A DNA stretch of 64,000 nt from assembly GCF_032884065.1 (NCBI RefSeq), contig NC_088875.1, positions 45,964,214 to 46,028,213 on the forward strand. The letters are read 5' to 3'. Each line of letters starts with the position of its first letter. Position 1 is the first letter of the stretch. Source of the stretch: Artemia franciscana. Its lineage: Eukaryota; Arthropoda; Branchiopoda; Anostraca; Artemiidae. This document shows positions 43,815 to 57,000 of this stretch, piece by piece. The notes below the pieces were generated by a model. It saw only the letters and a program-made list of their open reading frames with translations. It was not told the origin of the DNA and did not search any database. The position numbers were made by a program, and so were the translations under genes.

Positions 43815-43946
43815 GATGTTGCCAATTTAAGAAAATTTTTAACAAGAAAAAGCATTACCGTTATCTCGAAAATGCAAGAATTAAGCTCGGACTTACATTC
43901 TAATCATCGAATCAGTGATTCACCAATTTCGGCCAACAATGAAAGG
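43815..43946 (+). CDS. Possible exon of unknown gene, 5' part lost in gap
   Basis: The frame starting with Asp at 43818 is open for over 40 codons: DVANLRKFLTRKSITVISKM, QELSSDLHSNHRISDSPISA, NNE, and then meets AAAG-GTAAGTTCG, a strong donor consensus. Composition is protein-like. I do not recognise the family. It could be a host exon whose acceptor lies in the gap, a late part of the hAT remnant, or chance. Confidence 0.25.
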
Positions 43947-45309
<1,363 letters not shown>

Positions 45310-45414
45310 ATTTTGTTTAATGTATTTCGTTGTGTTTCCTTTTGCAATCAAAGGTCGTTCAAACCAGATAAATATGGTTTTTCAAAAGAGATGATGTTGC
45401 ACACTTTATTGACA

Positions 45415-47584
45415 GAACTGATAAACGCATTTGACAGACCGTCCTTAACAGGACGGTCAAAATTTGAAAAAAATTTTTTTTTTTTTTTTATTATTATTTG
45501 TTTGGGGCCAAATAAGGAACAAAACAGAAGAGCTCCAATTTTCTGTTATTTCTGCAGGTAAAAAAAGGAGCTTTAACCGTTTCTAAAAAACACATTTGAC
45601 AGACCGTCCTTAACAACCAGCTATTTGTACAAAGGGAACTTCCTAGGTCCTCTAGACTTGGTCTTACCAATTTTGAAATCGAGAGGTCTAAACCTCCAGC
45701 TATTATTACAAGTGAAAAGAGAAACATCGAAGCATTTTGAAACAAACTATTATTTTTTTTCTCATTATTTGTTTGGGGCCAAATAAGGAAACAAAACAGA
45801 AGAGCTCCAATTTTCTGTTATTTCTGCAGGTAAAAAAAGGAGCTTAAACCGTTTCTAAAAAAAAAAACACACATTTGACAGACCGTCCTTAACAACCAGC
45901 TATTTGTACAAAGGGAACTTGCTAGGTCCTCCAGACTTGGTCTTACCAAATTTGAAATCGAGAGGTCTAACCTCCAGCTATTATTACAAGTGAGGAGAGA
46001 AACATTGAAGCATTTTGAAACAAACTATTTTTTTTTCTTATTATTTGTTTGGGGCCAAATAAGGAAACAAAACAGAAAAGCTTCAATTTTCTGTTATTTC
46101 TGCAGGTGAAAAAAATGGAACTTGAACCATTTCTAAAAAACGCATTTGACAGACCGTCCTTAACAACCGGCTATTTGTACAAAGGGAACTTGTTAGGTCC
46201 TCTGGACTTGGTTATACCAATTTTGAAATCGACGGGTCTAACCTCCAGACTGAGGAGGTTATGTTCCTCTCCCTGAGGAGAGGAACATCGAAGCATTTTG
46301 AAAAAATTATTTTTTTTTTTAATTATTATCTGTTTGGGGCTAAATAAGCTGTTATTTCTGCAGGTGAAAAAAAGAATCATTTCTGAAAAAAATTCAATAG
46401 TTTCAGAAAAAATACGCAGAAGAAAATGAAACTGGAAAGATCCAGCGTTCAGCTACTTCTGCAAGTGAAAAGAAGAAATTTAGGACGTTTCGGTAAATAA
46501 AGCTAAATTCTGTCCTCAGTAGGCCAACCAGCACAAAGGGAACTTGCTAGGTCCTCCAGACTTGGTCTTACCAATTTTGAAATCGAGAGGTCTAACCTCC
46601 ATCTATTATTACAAGTGAGGAGAGAAACATCGAAGTATTTTGAAACAAAATATTATTTTTTTTTCTTATTATTTGTTTGGGGCCAAATAAGGAAACAAAA
46701 CAGAAGAGCTCCAATTTTCTGTTATTTCTGCAGGTAAAAAAAGGAGCTTAAACCGTTTCTAAAAAAAAAACACATTTGAAAGACCGTCCTTAACAACCAG
46801 CTATTTGTACAAAGGGAACTTGTTAGGTCCTCTGGACTTGGTTATACCAATTTTGAAATCGACGGGTCTAACCTCCAGACTGAGGAGGTTATGTTCCTCT
46901 CCCTGAGGAGAGGAACATCGAAGCATTTTGAAAAAAAGATTTTTTTTTAATTATTGTGAAACAAAGAATCATTTCTGAAAAAAGTTAAATAGTTTCAGAA
47001 AAAATACGCAGAAGAAAATGAAACTGGAAAGATCCAGCGTTCAGCTACTTCTGCAAGTGAAAAGAAGAAATTTAGGACGTTTCGGTAAATAAAGCTAAAT
47101 TCTGTCCTCAGTAGGCCAACCAGCACAAAGGGAACTTGCTAGGTCCTCCAGACTTGGTCTTACCAATTTTGAAATCGAGAGGTCTAACCTCCAGCTATTA
47201 TTACAAGTGAGGAGAGAAACATCGAAGTATTTTGAAACAAAACATTTTTTTTTTTTTCTTATTATTTGTTTGGGGCCAAATAAGGAAACAAAACAGAAGA
47301 GCTCCAATTTTCTGTTATTTCTGCAGGTAAAAAAAGGAGCTTAAACCGTTTCTAAAAAAAAACACATTTGAAAGACCGTCCTTAACAACCAGCTATTTGT
47401 ACAAAGGGAACTTGCTAGGTCCTCCAGACTTGGTCTTACCAAATTTGAAATCGAGAGGTCTAACCTCCAGCTATTATTACAAGTGAGGAGAGAAACATTG
47501 AAGCATTTTGAAACAAACTATTTTTTTTCTTATTATTTGTTTGGGGCCAAATAAGGAAACAAAACAGAAAAGCTTCAATTAACC
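45415..47584. repeat. Tandem array, ~290-bp unit with 593-bp higher-order duplication
   Basis: About eight copies of a unit holding GACAGACCGTCCTTAACAAC, TATTTGTACAAAGGGAACTT, CTAGGTCCTCCAGACTTGG, TTTGAAATCGAGAGGTCTAA, AGAGAAACATCGAAGCATTT, TTATTTGTTTGGGGCCAAAT and TCTGTTATTTCTGCAGGTAA. Starts are near 45435, 45600, 45875, 46147, 46510, 46782, 47105 and 47370. The variant AAAATACGCAGAAGAAAATG ... TTCTGTCCTCAGTAGGCC occurs at 46410-46525 and again at 47003-47118, showing duplication of a ~593-bp two-unit block. Confidence 0.9.
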
Positions 47585-48324
47585 CTGCAGTGTGCTGCTA
47601 CAGCTGGGTTCAATCTCTGGATCCCGAATTACGTATCTGAATTCTAACCCACTGCCCCACCATAGGAGAATTGACTAAAAAGAGTGTTAACATAATATAT
47701 TTGAAACTACCGCCGAAAAATACGCTTGATATATATGTCCAAGTCGACAGAAAAAGACAAAATTTAAACGCTAAAGAGCAAAATGTCAACATGATGTCGA
47801 CTATCTGACAATTTTGCAATGCTAGCTTAAACTCAACTTAGGTTGGTAGCAGACCGATAAGAGAATGCCGGCGAAAATTGCCTTACTGACAAATTTTGGC
47901 AAAGAAAAAAAAATTACTAAAAATAGTACAAACATCATACTACATTGTTATTCGCGGCTCAAGACGCGTATTTTAATTTGCCATAATTGCCACAAAATAT
48001 TTACCTTCAAAAAGTGCCTGCCTCCCCATATTTATAGTTTTACAACCCATGTTTGCATTACGCAATACTGACCTTAGGACCTATGAAGCGTTTAATATGT
48101 ATAAAAAGAAATTCTTATAGCCTTTCAATGCTATATTTCAAAACTAAAGTAACTACTTATTTAACCCCCACCCCCAAAAAAGGAAATATACTTTAAACTT
48201 TTGAACTCTACTTTTATGAAACCAATCTTTATCCTCTATATGAAAATGAAAAAGGGTGTCAAAATAAAATTTAAATATTTAAATATGGCATATTTAGAGA
48301 AAAAATGTAAGAGAAGAAACTAAC
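47585..48324. other. Non-coding stretch next to the CDC50 exon
   Basis: The last coding exon of CDC50 should lie to the left of 48325 but was not identified here. A weak tRNA-like word pair (GGGGCAGTGGGTTAGAATTC, ATTGAACCC) occurs on the - strand at about 47610-47665, perhaps a decayed SINE. Confidence 0.4.
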
Positions 48325-48490
48325 CTCTTTCCATACTTGATATGGATAAAAACAAAGACAACACCTAAAACCAAGCAAATACTCCCAACAACAATATAGG
48401 CTATTCCAAGAAATGGATTTTTCCCGCCTATTGCTGATGTTGTTGATAAAATGAATCTTTTTGTCCCATCAAATGACGTCACTGGATAAT
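48325..48490 (-). CDS. CDC50/TMEM30 exon with the C-terminal membrane segment
   Basis: CDC50 proteins are the beta subunits of P4-ATPase lipid flippases and are needed for their ER exit and activity. This 166-bp exon encodes (N)[35 protein letters not shown] and [20 protein letters not shown], matching the family signature [18 protein letters not shown] followed by the second transmembrane helix and a basic end. The acceptor is TTTCCTCAG and the donor AAAGAG-GTTAGT. Its first two bases complete the Asn codon split by the donor at 51749, giving NYN-YPV as in other CDC50 proteins. The short cytosolic tail exon is missing from the window or unrecognised. Confidence 0.92.
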
Positions 48491-50679
48491 CTGAGGAAAC
48501 AAACAGCACAAATTAGTTGAATGGCAAAAAGTATGAATAAAGACAAAAGTAAACCAGTAACTATAGCTCAACACAATATCCTTTACAATATAACTCTCTG
48601 GAGAACCTCCCATTAACATGCACAGCTTATACTGTCAGACCTCTGACAAGACTCTAGGCACATATTGATTTATTTAACTGAGAACCTCTCTGCAAAATGA
48701 AAAGCTCAAAGCACAAATGGAAAAACTAAGTCAGAACAAAAAAAAAAAATTTCAGAAAAAAACGACAACAGTAGTAAATTGTGGCGAAATGTAAGAAAGA
48801 AATATAAAAAAAATGGCAGATCAAACAGGAACTGTTAACTGTAGGCAACCTACTCATTTTTTTATCTTTTAAAGATAAATTTGTCAAAGATAAAAATAAA
48901 TTTAATTTGTCAATAAATCTTAAAACGATACTGAAACGCAAAAAGCAAATCAAGGGCCAACGCTCTTGAAACTCTCACCAATATTCACCCCACGTTAAAT
49001 CCGCATTCTTCTGTTAGTCACTCAGCAAAAAGTATTTTATGCCTTTTGCAAAACAACTCACAAGAAATATGGAAGAGCACGAGCTATAATCATAATTAAG
49101 GATTTATCGTCAAATATCGCCACAAAATGTTAAAGCTGCCTGCCCATGGTGGTATGTGGAGCAGATGTTGGCAAAATGAAAGAGGGGAGAGGGGGCCTCT
49201 CCTTTATGGATTTTCAACTAGAAAATCTACTAGAAAGACATTACACAGAGAATGTGAGGCATCAGGACAGCGTTGTAAAGACTAGCGAGGTACAAAGAGA
49301 TGAAATGAAGTATTCGGGAGGCGTAGAGGGCAGATGTAAGATAAGAAAACTGTGAATACGACGGATACTAGTTACAGGCACATGTCCAAACAATGATTGG
49401 CCAGTGATTGTCGAAATATTGGCAAACAACAATTTTTGGAACATGAAACCGATAACAATCAAGATGTAATCTCTAAACATCAAAACCATCACGAAATTCC
49501 TTATAAAACGCAGACGAAAAATTCAAATTTCCAGACTTATTATTGTTCTACTTAAAAGCCTCGGTTACGTTATATAAATTCAGAATCACATTATACGGAA
49601 CCCACAAGGTCCTGATAGACTTGAAGTTGGGGTCACACATCAAAAGCGCCATCTACTTATTCGTTAATTATTGGACCTTGCCAACATAGACTAAAAAATA
49701 TGGTGTGGCGACGCAGTGGGATTGATCTCTGCTGGAGACTCGAGTTCCATTTCAGCTGCAACATCCCACCCCGCAGCAGATCCCAGAATTTGATTTCGGT
49801 GACGAGATTATACGGAGGTATCTCAACAATGATAAAAAAAAAGAACATGGAGTAATATATATGTAGTAATCAAATATATTGTTTTTGTTGAATCTTTGAC
49901 GGGCCTTTTTTTCCATCAGAATCCTTACACATTGTAATATAACAGTATTTTACCATTTTAACACAAATGAATACTTTAAATTTTAGAAGGAAATGCGAGC
50001 TTTTCGTAATGATCACCTTGAAATTTCGTTGCCTCCAAAGAAAAAGTGCATCGATGGAGAAAGAGTCACATGATCGGCATTCTATTTTGTTTATAAACTA
50101 TTTATAAATAACAAAAAACGAGAGGAGAAGAGTGACTATTTCAAACAAGTTTCAACTGAGCTTATACGAATCAAGCTTAATGTTAAACAAACTCAAGCTT
50201 AAACAAACCAAGCAACTAAGTTCCAATCAAGCTTAAAAAGACAAGCTTAATTATTAAAGCTTAATAAAACTAGGATTTAAATTATGATTTTGATTTTGTT
50301 AAGTTTGATGATATTTTGTTGATCTTAATGATTCAAAATAAATACGGGTATTAGCAGTAGATCACAACCCTCTGTACAGTCGCGTTTACAGAGGAATGAA
50401 GTTTACAATGTAACTAAAGCCAATGTAACTATACATAATGTTAGTAAAAAAATTTTAATACCTAAATTAATTTAATATGATATAACTAACTTGAAAATAA
50501 TTTGACTAAAAGCTTGTATTTCTGTTGAAATACAAAAAAAAAAAAAATGGCGTAAAACAAGTTTTAGGAGGTACTAGATTTTTGATCCTTAATATTCAGT
50601 TATGTCGCAGCAAAGGTTTATAAATTTGAAAAAAGAAACAGAATTTTATTTTACAAAACTTTCACTTCTGCACTCGAAC
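48491..50679 (-). other. CDC50 intron, 3' part
   Basis: Intron DNA with a 187-bp block at 49492-49678 repeated in the next intron. A tRNA-like word run near 49710-49760 (TGGCGACGCAGTGGG) may be a decayed SINE. Several GCTTAA-rich words occur at 50150-50270. Confidence 0.5.
49492..49678. repeat. 187-bp block, copy 1
   Basis: CGAAATTCCTTATAAAACGC to CGTTAATTATTGGACCT is also present at 54168-54354 with one mismatch seen by eye. It has no inverted ends. Both copies lie in CDC50 introns. Confidence 0.93.
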
Positions 50680-50753
50680 CTAAATAACTAGAATCAGCAA
50701 TTTGGGTTTTATTTCAGGCATTAATAAACTTCTTTCAAAGAGAAAAGTTTCCT

Positions 50754-50755
<2 letters not shown>

Positions 50756-50842
<87 letters not shown>
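50756..50842. repeat. Poly-T tract, 87 bases
   Basis: An uninterrupted T run (poly-A on the CDC50 strand). A shorter T run sits at 51479-51500 in a related setting, so the flanking unit was duplicated with its poly-T. Lys-only frames are artefacts. Confidence 0.97.
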
Positions 50843-50845
<3 letters not shown>

Positions 50846-50934
50846 GGCAAGTTTGGACTTGAATATGATGATAACAAAGTAAAATAATTCGATTTTAATA
50901 AGGACAGACATTTTTGCCAATCTGTCAATAAAAC

Positions 50935-51749
50935 TTGTAATTCCGGTATTATTCCAAGACTTACTATATTTTACTTGAAGAGTATAATTTCCTTTTGGTA
51001 AGCCATTTTTAAACTTTGCACCTGGTTTATCGTCCCACATTATACTTATTTTACTTGACTTGCTATATTTTACTTGAAGAGTATAATTTTCTTTTGGTAA
51101 GCCATTCTTAAACGTAGTTGCACTAAATTATCATGCCATATTATACTCATTTTACTTGACTTAATAAATTTTACTTGAAGAATATTATTTCCTTTTGGTA
51201 AGCAATTCTTAAATGTAGTTACACCTGGTTTATCGTGTCATATTCTACTTATTTTACTTGACTTACTATATTTTACTTGAAGAGTATAATTTCCTTTTTG
51301 TAAGTTATTTTTAAACGTAGTTGCACCTGCTTTATCGTGCCATATTATCTCAATGATAAAATTTCAAGGACTGTTATTTTCATTCCAGGACTTACTGTAT
51401 TTTAATTGAAGAGTATAATTTCCTTTTGGTAAGCCAATCTTAAACGTAGTTGCACCTGGTCTATATGGAGTAAAACAAGTTTTTTTTTTTTTTTTTTTTT
51501 TAATAAGTTTAGACTGGAATGTGATGACAGTGAAGTCAAATAATTCGATTTTAACAAGGACAGAAATTTTCACCAATCAGGCAAACGACTAAAATAGTAA
51601 TTCAGGTTTTATTCCATGAATTACTGTATTTTCCTTGAAGAGTATAATTTCCTTTTGGTGAGCCATTTTTAAACGTAGTTGTACCTGGTTTATTGTGCAT
51701 ATTATCTCTATAATATTTCCCGAACTATTATTTTTATCCCAGGACTTAC
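50935..51749 (-). repeat. Tandem array of CDC50 exon-end copies, six partial pseudo-exons
   Basis: Six diverged copies of the last ~90 bases of the exon at 51750-51986 lie directly downstream of it on the CDC50 strand. Each encodes parts of WHDKPGATTFKNGLPKGNYT then LQVKYS. Copy ends (donor positions) are near 50960, 51060, 51160, 51262, 51390 and 51620. The first four are spaced at about 100 bp, the others at about 130 and 230 bp. Donors: copies at 50960, 51262 and 51390 keep AGTAAGTC; 51060 has GC in place of GT; 51160 has lost it; 51620 has GTAATT. None keeps the exon's acceptor. Confidence 0.9.
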
Positions 51750-51986
51750 TGTAGTTTACTTGAAGAGTATAATTTCCTTTTGGTAAGCCATTCTTAAATG
51801 TAGTTGCACCTGGTTTATCGTGCCATATTATGCGATAAAGTTTCCTGAATTGGGGGAGGGCCGCCGTTCGCATCCATACAATAAAATCTTCATTTAAAAA
51901 GCCATTGTTTTCCGGATTTTGTTCATCCAATTCCCAAATATTTTTGGACCAAGACAGTGGCTTTGCCCATTCTGAGGTATTATAAG
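51750..51986 (-). CDS. CDC50/TMEM30 exon, central ectodomain
   Basis: This 237-bp exon encodes (A)YNTSEWAKPLSWSKNIWEL, DEQNPENNGFLNEDFIVWM, RTAALPQFRKLYRIIWHD and NGLPKGNYTLQVNY. The NNGFxNEDFIVWMRTAALPxFRKLYR block is the most conserved part of the CDC50 ectodomain. A glycosylation sequon NTS is near the start. The acceptor is TTTTTTTTAG and the donor ACA-GTAAGT; both ends are phase 1 and agree with the neighbours at 58132 and 48490. Reading past the donor stays open to 51589 through a frameshifted copy of the exon end, so intron retention would add about 50 unrelated residues. Confidence 0.93.
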
Positions 51987-53405
51987 CTAAAAAAAAAAAC
52001 ACCAATTAAGTAACATCTAATTAATAATTGAAAATGAAACAATAAATGTTTTTGTTTAAATATAATTATACTGAAAAAATATTATGGTAAAATATTATAA
52101 TACATATAACAGAAATTATAATAAAATTAATTAATAATCAACAATGTTTTATTAACATTCATTCTTTACTGATCAATAATAATCATTAATACTTTTGAAA
52201 CATGATAGTGCCTTTGCCTATCTTGTCCGCAGTACTAAAGACTACAAAATTCATTAATTACTACCTAACATAATATTTAATGAATTATTTATTCCTAGAA
52301 ATAACAAAATTTGGAAGCGAAGTAATGACTTTCCACCCATGCAGTAGAATAAAATAGAATAAGCAATGAATACATTCAATTAATTATATAAAACGATCAA
52401 CCTTTTCAAATAAAATTGTAGCTTCGCCTATTCCTAAGGCCCTTAAACTAGAACAATGATTGGTTAGAATATAATTATAGTTTTTTATTAATTAATCAAT
52501 GTAGAAATGATATATAATATTTTACAAACAAGATCCATTTCATCCAAATCCAAGCCTTAAAATTTAAAATTCAAGATAAAATTCGTCCAGTTCGGAGAAA
52601 ATAATTAAGTTATAAAAACTTCAAATCAATAACAAAATTCTTAGCCCCCCTCCCAAAGAAAAAGTGCACTTTAGAGGCGATATTACTTAAAACCTCAAGA
52701 GGCTTATTAACGTTTTTTATAAAAAATCTCATGCTAAAAGATTTCTTTCTTTTATAAATTAGCCAATGGTCTCTAAGGCTGGGTTGCTGCAGAAATACCC
52801 CATAACTCCCCCAGGACCTTTAAAATCTTGCGCCTCACCTAGCTGTAAATAAAAAAAAATTGTTTCGTAGACATGGCTCTGTTCTGTAGCCAACCATCCC
52901 AGTAAAATGCGTTCAAATGAACGTATTAGTACAAATACCCTCAAATTGCCTTTGGCAAGGCTAATAGAGGCCGTTATCATTCGTTAAGTTCCCTGCGCAT
53001 TTTTGAGCAGAAAAGGAAATGCAAAAAAAAACTTTTAAAAAAAATTACATAATTCTGTAACGTTTTGATTTTATACAGCCATACTTCGAACTAAACGATT
53101 TTAATAATTGAGGTTTAATAATTTAGGACAATTTCCTAAATAATCCAAAATGACTCCAAGTAAAAAGATTGAGTCAAATTCCGAAGCGATGTGATATGCG
53201 ACAGTGGCACCTCAGGTAGAGAGTTTAAGGGATGTCAAGTTCACGTCCAGTCAGTTTTAGCGTCTACAAAGGGTAGTAGAAGAGGTGTCAAGTTCCTATT
53301 CAATCAGTTTTGGGCATTAAAGGGGGCACCAAAATTCTCCATTTGCAATCAAATGAGCTCTTCTCCATCTTGCTATGGTTATTCCTCTTTCAGTAAATTC
53401 CAAAC
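51987..53405 (-). other. CDC50 intron
   Basis: AT-rich intron without recognised elements. The frame at 52759-52980 (- strand) shows no known domain. Confidence 0.5.
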
Positions 53406-54041
53406 AGGTACAATTCTAGTTAATTGACTTCTTGCTATCTCAGAAAGAGTTTAGGTTAGGAAAATGAAACTTTCAGGGATGAATCTACAGACTAAAGTAT
53501 GTCCCGGGGAGGTATTTTGAAGCAACTACCTCCACTCCTTCTTCCTCTAGAGGGCCCTGACCTTTGATGACCTTTAAAAATATGTGTGTCATAGAAGTGA
53601 AACCTTGCAAAAAAGATCTTCTGCTTAATTGAAGTACAACAAAATTGTTTTCAGCTTCATAACTTTGCTCAATTCCATTTTATAAGGTTTTAAAGATATG
53701 CAAATACAATTCCTAAATTAAAAAAAAAAAACATTGATATGGCTCAAAATTCTACTCAAATAACAGGAATTGCATTTTCAGAACTAAAGGCAGAGAAAAA
53801 GCAACTAGTAACTGACAATTAAGGTAAAATGTTGTTTTGTCAAAATTTCAATAGGTATAGACCTCTCATGTAGGCAAATTTCAGGGATCTCTAGAGGGAA
53901 AAGAAGTGGAGCTGGGTACTTTAAAATACCTTCCCGGGACATACTTTAGCCTGTAGACCCATCCCTGATAATTTCATTTTTCCTAACCTAAACCCTTTCC
54001 GAGATAGCAAGAAGTCAATTAACTAGAATTTTACCTCCAAA
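53406..54041. mobile_element. Fold-back element, ~150-bp inverted arms
   Basis: The left arm (53411-53562) reads ATTCTAGTTAATTGACTTCT, TGCTATCTCAGAAAGAGTTT, AGGTTAGGAAAATGAAA, ACTAAAGTATGTCCCGG and CTCTAGAG. The right arm (53881-54036) read on the - strand gives the same words in order with about 80-85 percent identity by eye. A loop of about 320 bp lies between. No transposase is present. It sits in the CDC50 intron next to the satellite. Confidence 0.85.
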
Positions 54042-54055
54042 CACACTGGGAAAAC

Positions 54056-57000
54056 TGTGTCTAATGACTACTTTTTGCATTACAAAGACAAAAACACCGT
54101 TGCTCTACCAATATCATACTACTATACCATTAAAATAAATATGATATAGTAATAGTAACAATATAGTCGAAATTCCTTATAAAACGCAGACAAAAAATTC
54201 AAATTTCCAGACTTATTATTGTTCTACTTAAAAGCCTCGGTTACGTTATATAAATTCAGAATCACATTATACGGAACCCACAAGGTCCTGATAGACTTGA
54301 AGTTGGGGTCACACATCAAAAGCGCCATCTACTTATTCGTTAATTATTGGACCTACGTTCGGCCCTAATGACTACTTTTTGCATTACAAAGACAAAAACA
54401 CCGTTGCTCTACCAATATCATACTACTATACCATTAAAATAAATATGATATAGTAATAGTAACAATATAGTCGTGATAAAATCCAACACACTAGTCACTA
54501 GTGACTAGTAGAAAAATCCATCTGATTAACTCTTCACAATGACAAAAACAGCGCTGTTCTACCACTATAATACTACTATACCATTAAAATAAACATGATA
54601 TAGTAATAGCAACAATACAGCCGTGATAAAATCCAATACACTAGTCACTAGTGTGTCACTAGTGACAAGTGGAAAAATCTCTCAGATTATCCTTACACAA
54701 TGACAAAAACGGCGTTGTTCTACCACTATAATACTACTATACCATTAAAATAAATATGATATAGTAATAGCAACAATACAGCCGTGATAAAATCCAATAC
54801 ACTAGTCACTAGTGTGTCACTAGTGAAAAGTGGAAAAATCTCTCAGATTATCCTTACACAATGACAAAAACGGCGTTGTTCTACCACTATAATACTACTA
54901 TACCATTAAAATAAATATGATATAGTAATAGCAACAATACAGCCGTGATAAAATCCAATACACTAGTCACTAGTGTGTCACTAGTGAAAAGTGGAAAAAT
55001 CTCTCAGATTATCCTTACACAATGACAAAGTCGGCGTTGTTCTCCCACTATAATACTACTATACCATTAAAATAAATATGATATAGTAATAGCAACAATA
55101 CAGCCGTGATAAAATCCAATACACTAGTCACTAGTGTGTCACTAGTGAAAAGTGGAAAAATCTCTCAGATTATCCTTACACAATGACAAAGTCGGCGTTG
55201 TTCTACCACTATAATACTACTATACCATTAAAATAAATATGATATAGTAATAGCAACAATACAGCCGTGATAAAATACAATACACTAGTCACTAGTGTGT
55301 CACTAGTGACAAGAGGGAAAATCTCTCAGATTATCCTTACACAATGACAATAACGCCGTTGTTCTACCACTATAATACTACTATACCATTAAAATAAATA
55401 TGATATAGTAATAGCAACAATACAGCCGTGGTAAAATCCAATACACTAGTCACTAGTGTGTCACTAGTGACAAGTGGAAAAATCTCTCAGATTATCCTTA
55501 CACAATGACAAAAACGGCGTTGTTCTACCACTATAATACTACTATACCATTAAAATAAATATGATATAGTAATAGCAACAATACAGCCGTGATAAAATCC
55601 AATACACTAGTCACTAGTGTGTCACTAGTGACAAGTGGAAAAATCTCTCAGATTATCCTTACACAATGACAAAAACGGCGTTGTTCTACAACTATAATAC
55701 TACTATGCCATTAAAATAAATATGATATAGTAATAGCAACAATATAGCCGTGATAAAATCCAATACACTAGTCACTAGTGTGTCATTAGTGACAAGTGGA
55801 AAAATCTCTCAGATTATCCTTACACAATGACAAAAACGGCGTTGTTCTACCACTATAATACTACTATACCATTAAAATAAATATGATATAGTAATAGCAA
55901 CAATACAGCCGTGATAAAATCCAATACACTAGTCACTAGTGTGTCACTAGTGACAAGTGGAAAAATCTCTCAGATTATCCTTACACAATGACAAAAACGG
56001 CGTTGTTCTACCACTATAATACTACTATACCATTAAAATAAACATGATATAGCAATAGCAACAATACAGCCGTGATAAAATCCAACACACTAGTCACTAG
56101 TGTGTCACTAGTGACAAGTGGAAAAATTTCTCTGATTAACTGTTCACAATGACAAACACAGCGTTGTTCTACCACTATAATACTACTATACCATTAAAAT
56201 AAATATGATATAGTAATAGCAACAATACAGCCGTGGTAAAATCCAATACACTAGTCACTAGTGTCACTAGTGACAAGTGGAAAAATCTCTCAGATTATCC
56301 TTACACAATGACAAAAACGGCGTTGTTCTACCACTATAATACTACTATACCATTGAAATAAATATGATATAGTAATAGCAACAATACAGCCGTGATAAAA
56401 TCCAATACACTAGTCACTAGTGTGTCACTAGTGACAAGTGGAAAAATCTCTCAGATTATCCTTACACAATGACAAAAACGGCGTTGTTCTACCACTATAA
56501 TACTACTATACCATTAAAATAAATATGATATAGTAATAGCAACAATACAGCCGTGGTAAAATCAGATACACTAGTCACTAGAGTGTCACTAATGACAAGG
56601 GGAAAAATCTCTCAGATTATCCTTACAAAATGACAAAAACAGCGTTGTTCTACCACTATAATACTACTATATCATTAAAATAAATATGATATAGTAATAG
56701 CAACAATACAGCCGTGATAAAATCCAACACACTAGTCACTAGTGTGTCACTAGTGACTAGTGGAACAATCTCTCTGATTAACTGTTCACAATGACAAACA
56801 CAGCGTTGTTCTACCACTATAATACTACTATACCATTAAAATAAATATGATATAGTGATAGCAACAATACAGCCGTGGTAAAATCCAACACACTAGTCAC
56901 TAGTGTGTCACTAGTGACAAGTGGAAAAATCTCTCAGATTATCCTTACACAATGACAAAAACGGCGTTGTTCTACCACTATAATACTACTATACCATTAA

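Noticed and set aside
47600-47680. tRNA gene on the - strand
   Set aside because: Only loose A- and B-box-like words; the arms do not pair into a cloverleaf, so at best a decayed SINE.
49690-49800. tRNA-like sequence on the + strand
   Set aside because: An A-box-like word is present but no acceptable B box at the right distance.
50680-51040. Open frames with Lys or Phe runs
   Set aside because: They read an 87-base poly-T tract and pieces of copied CDC50 exon.
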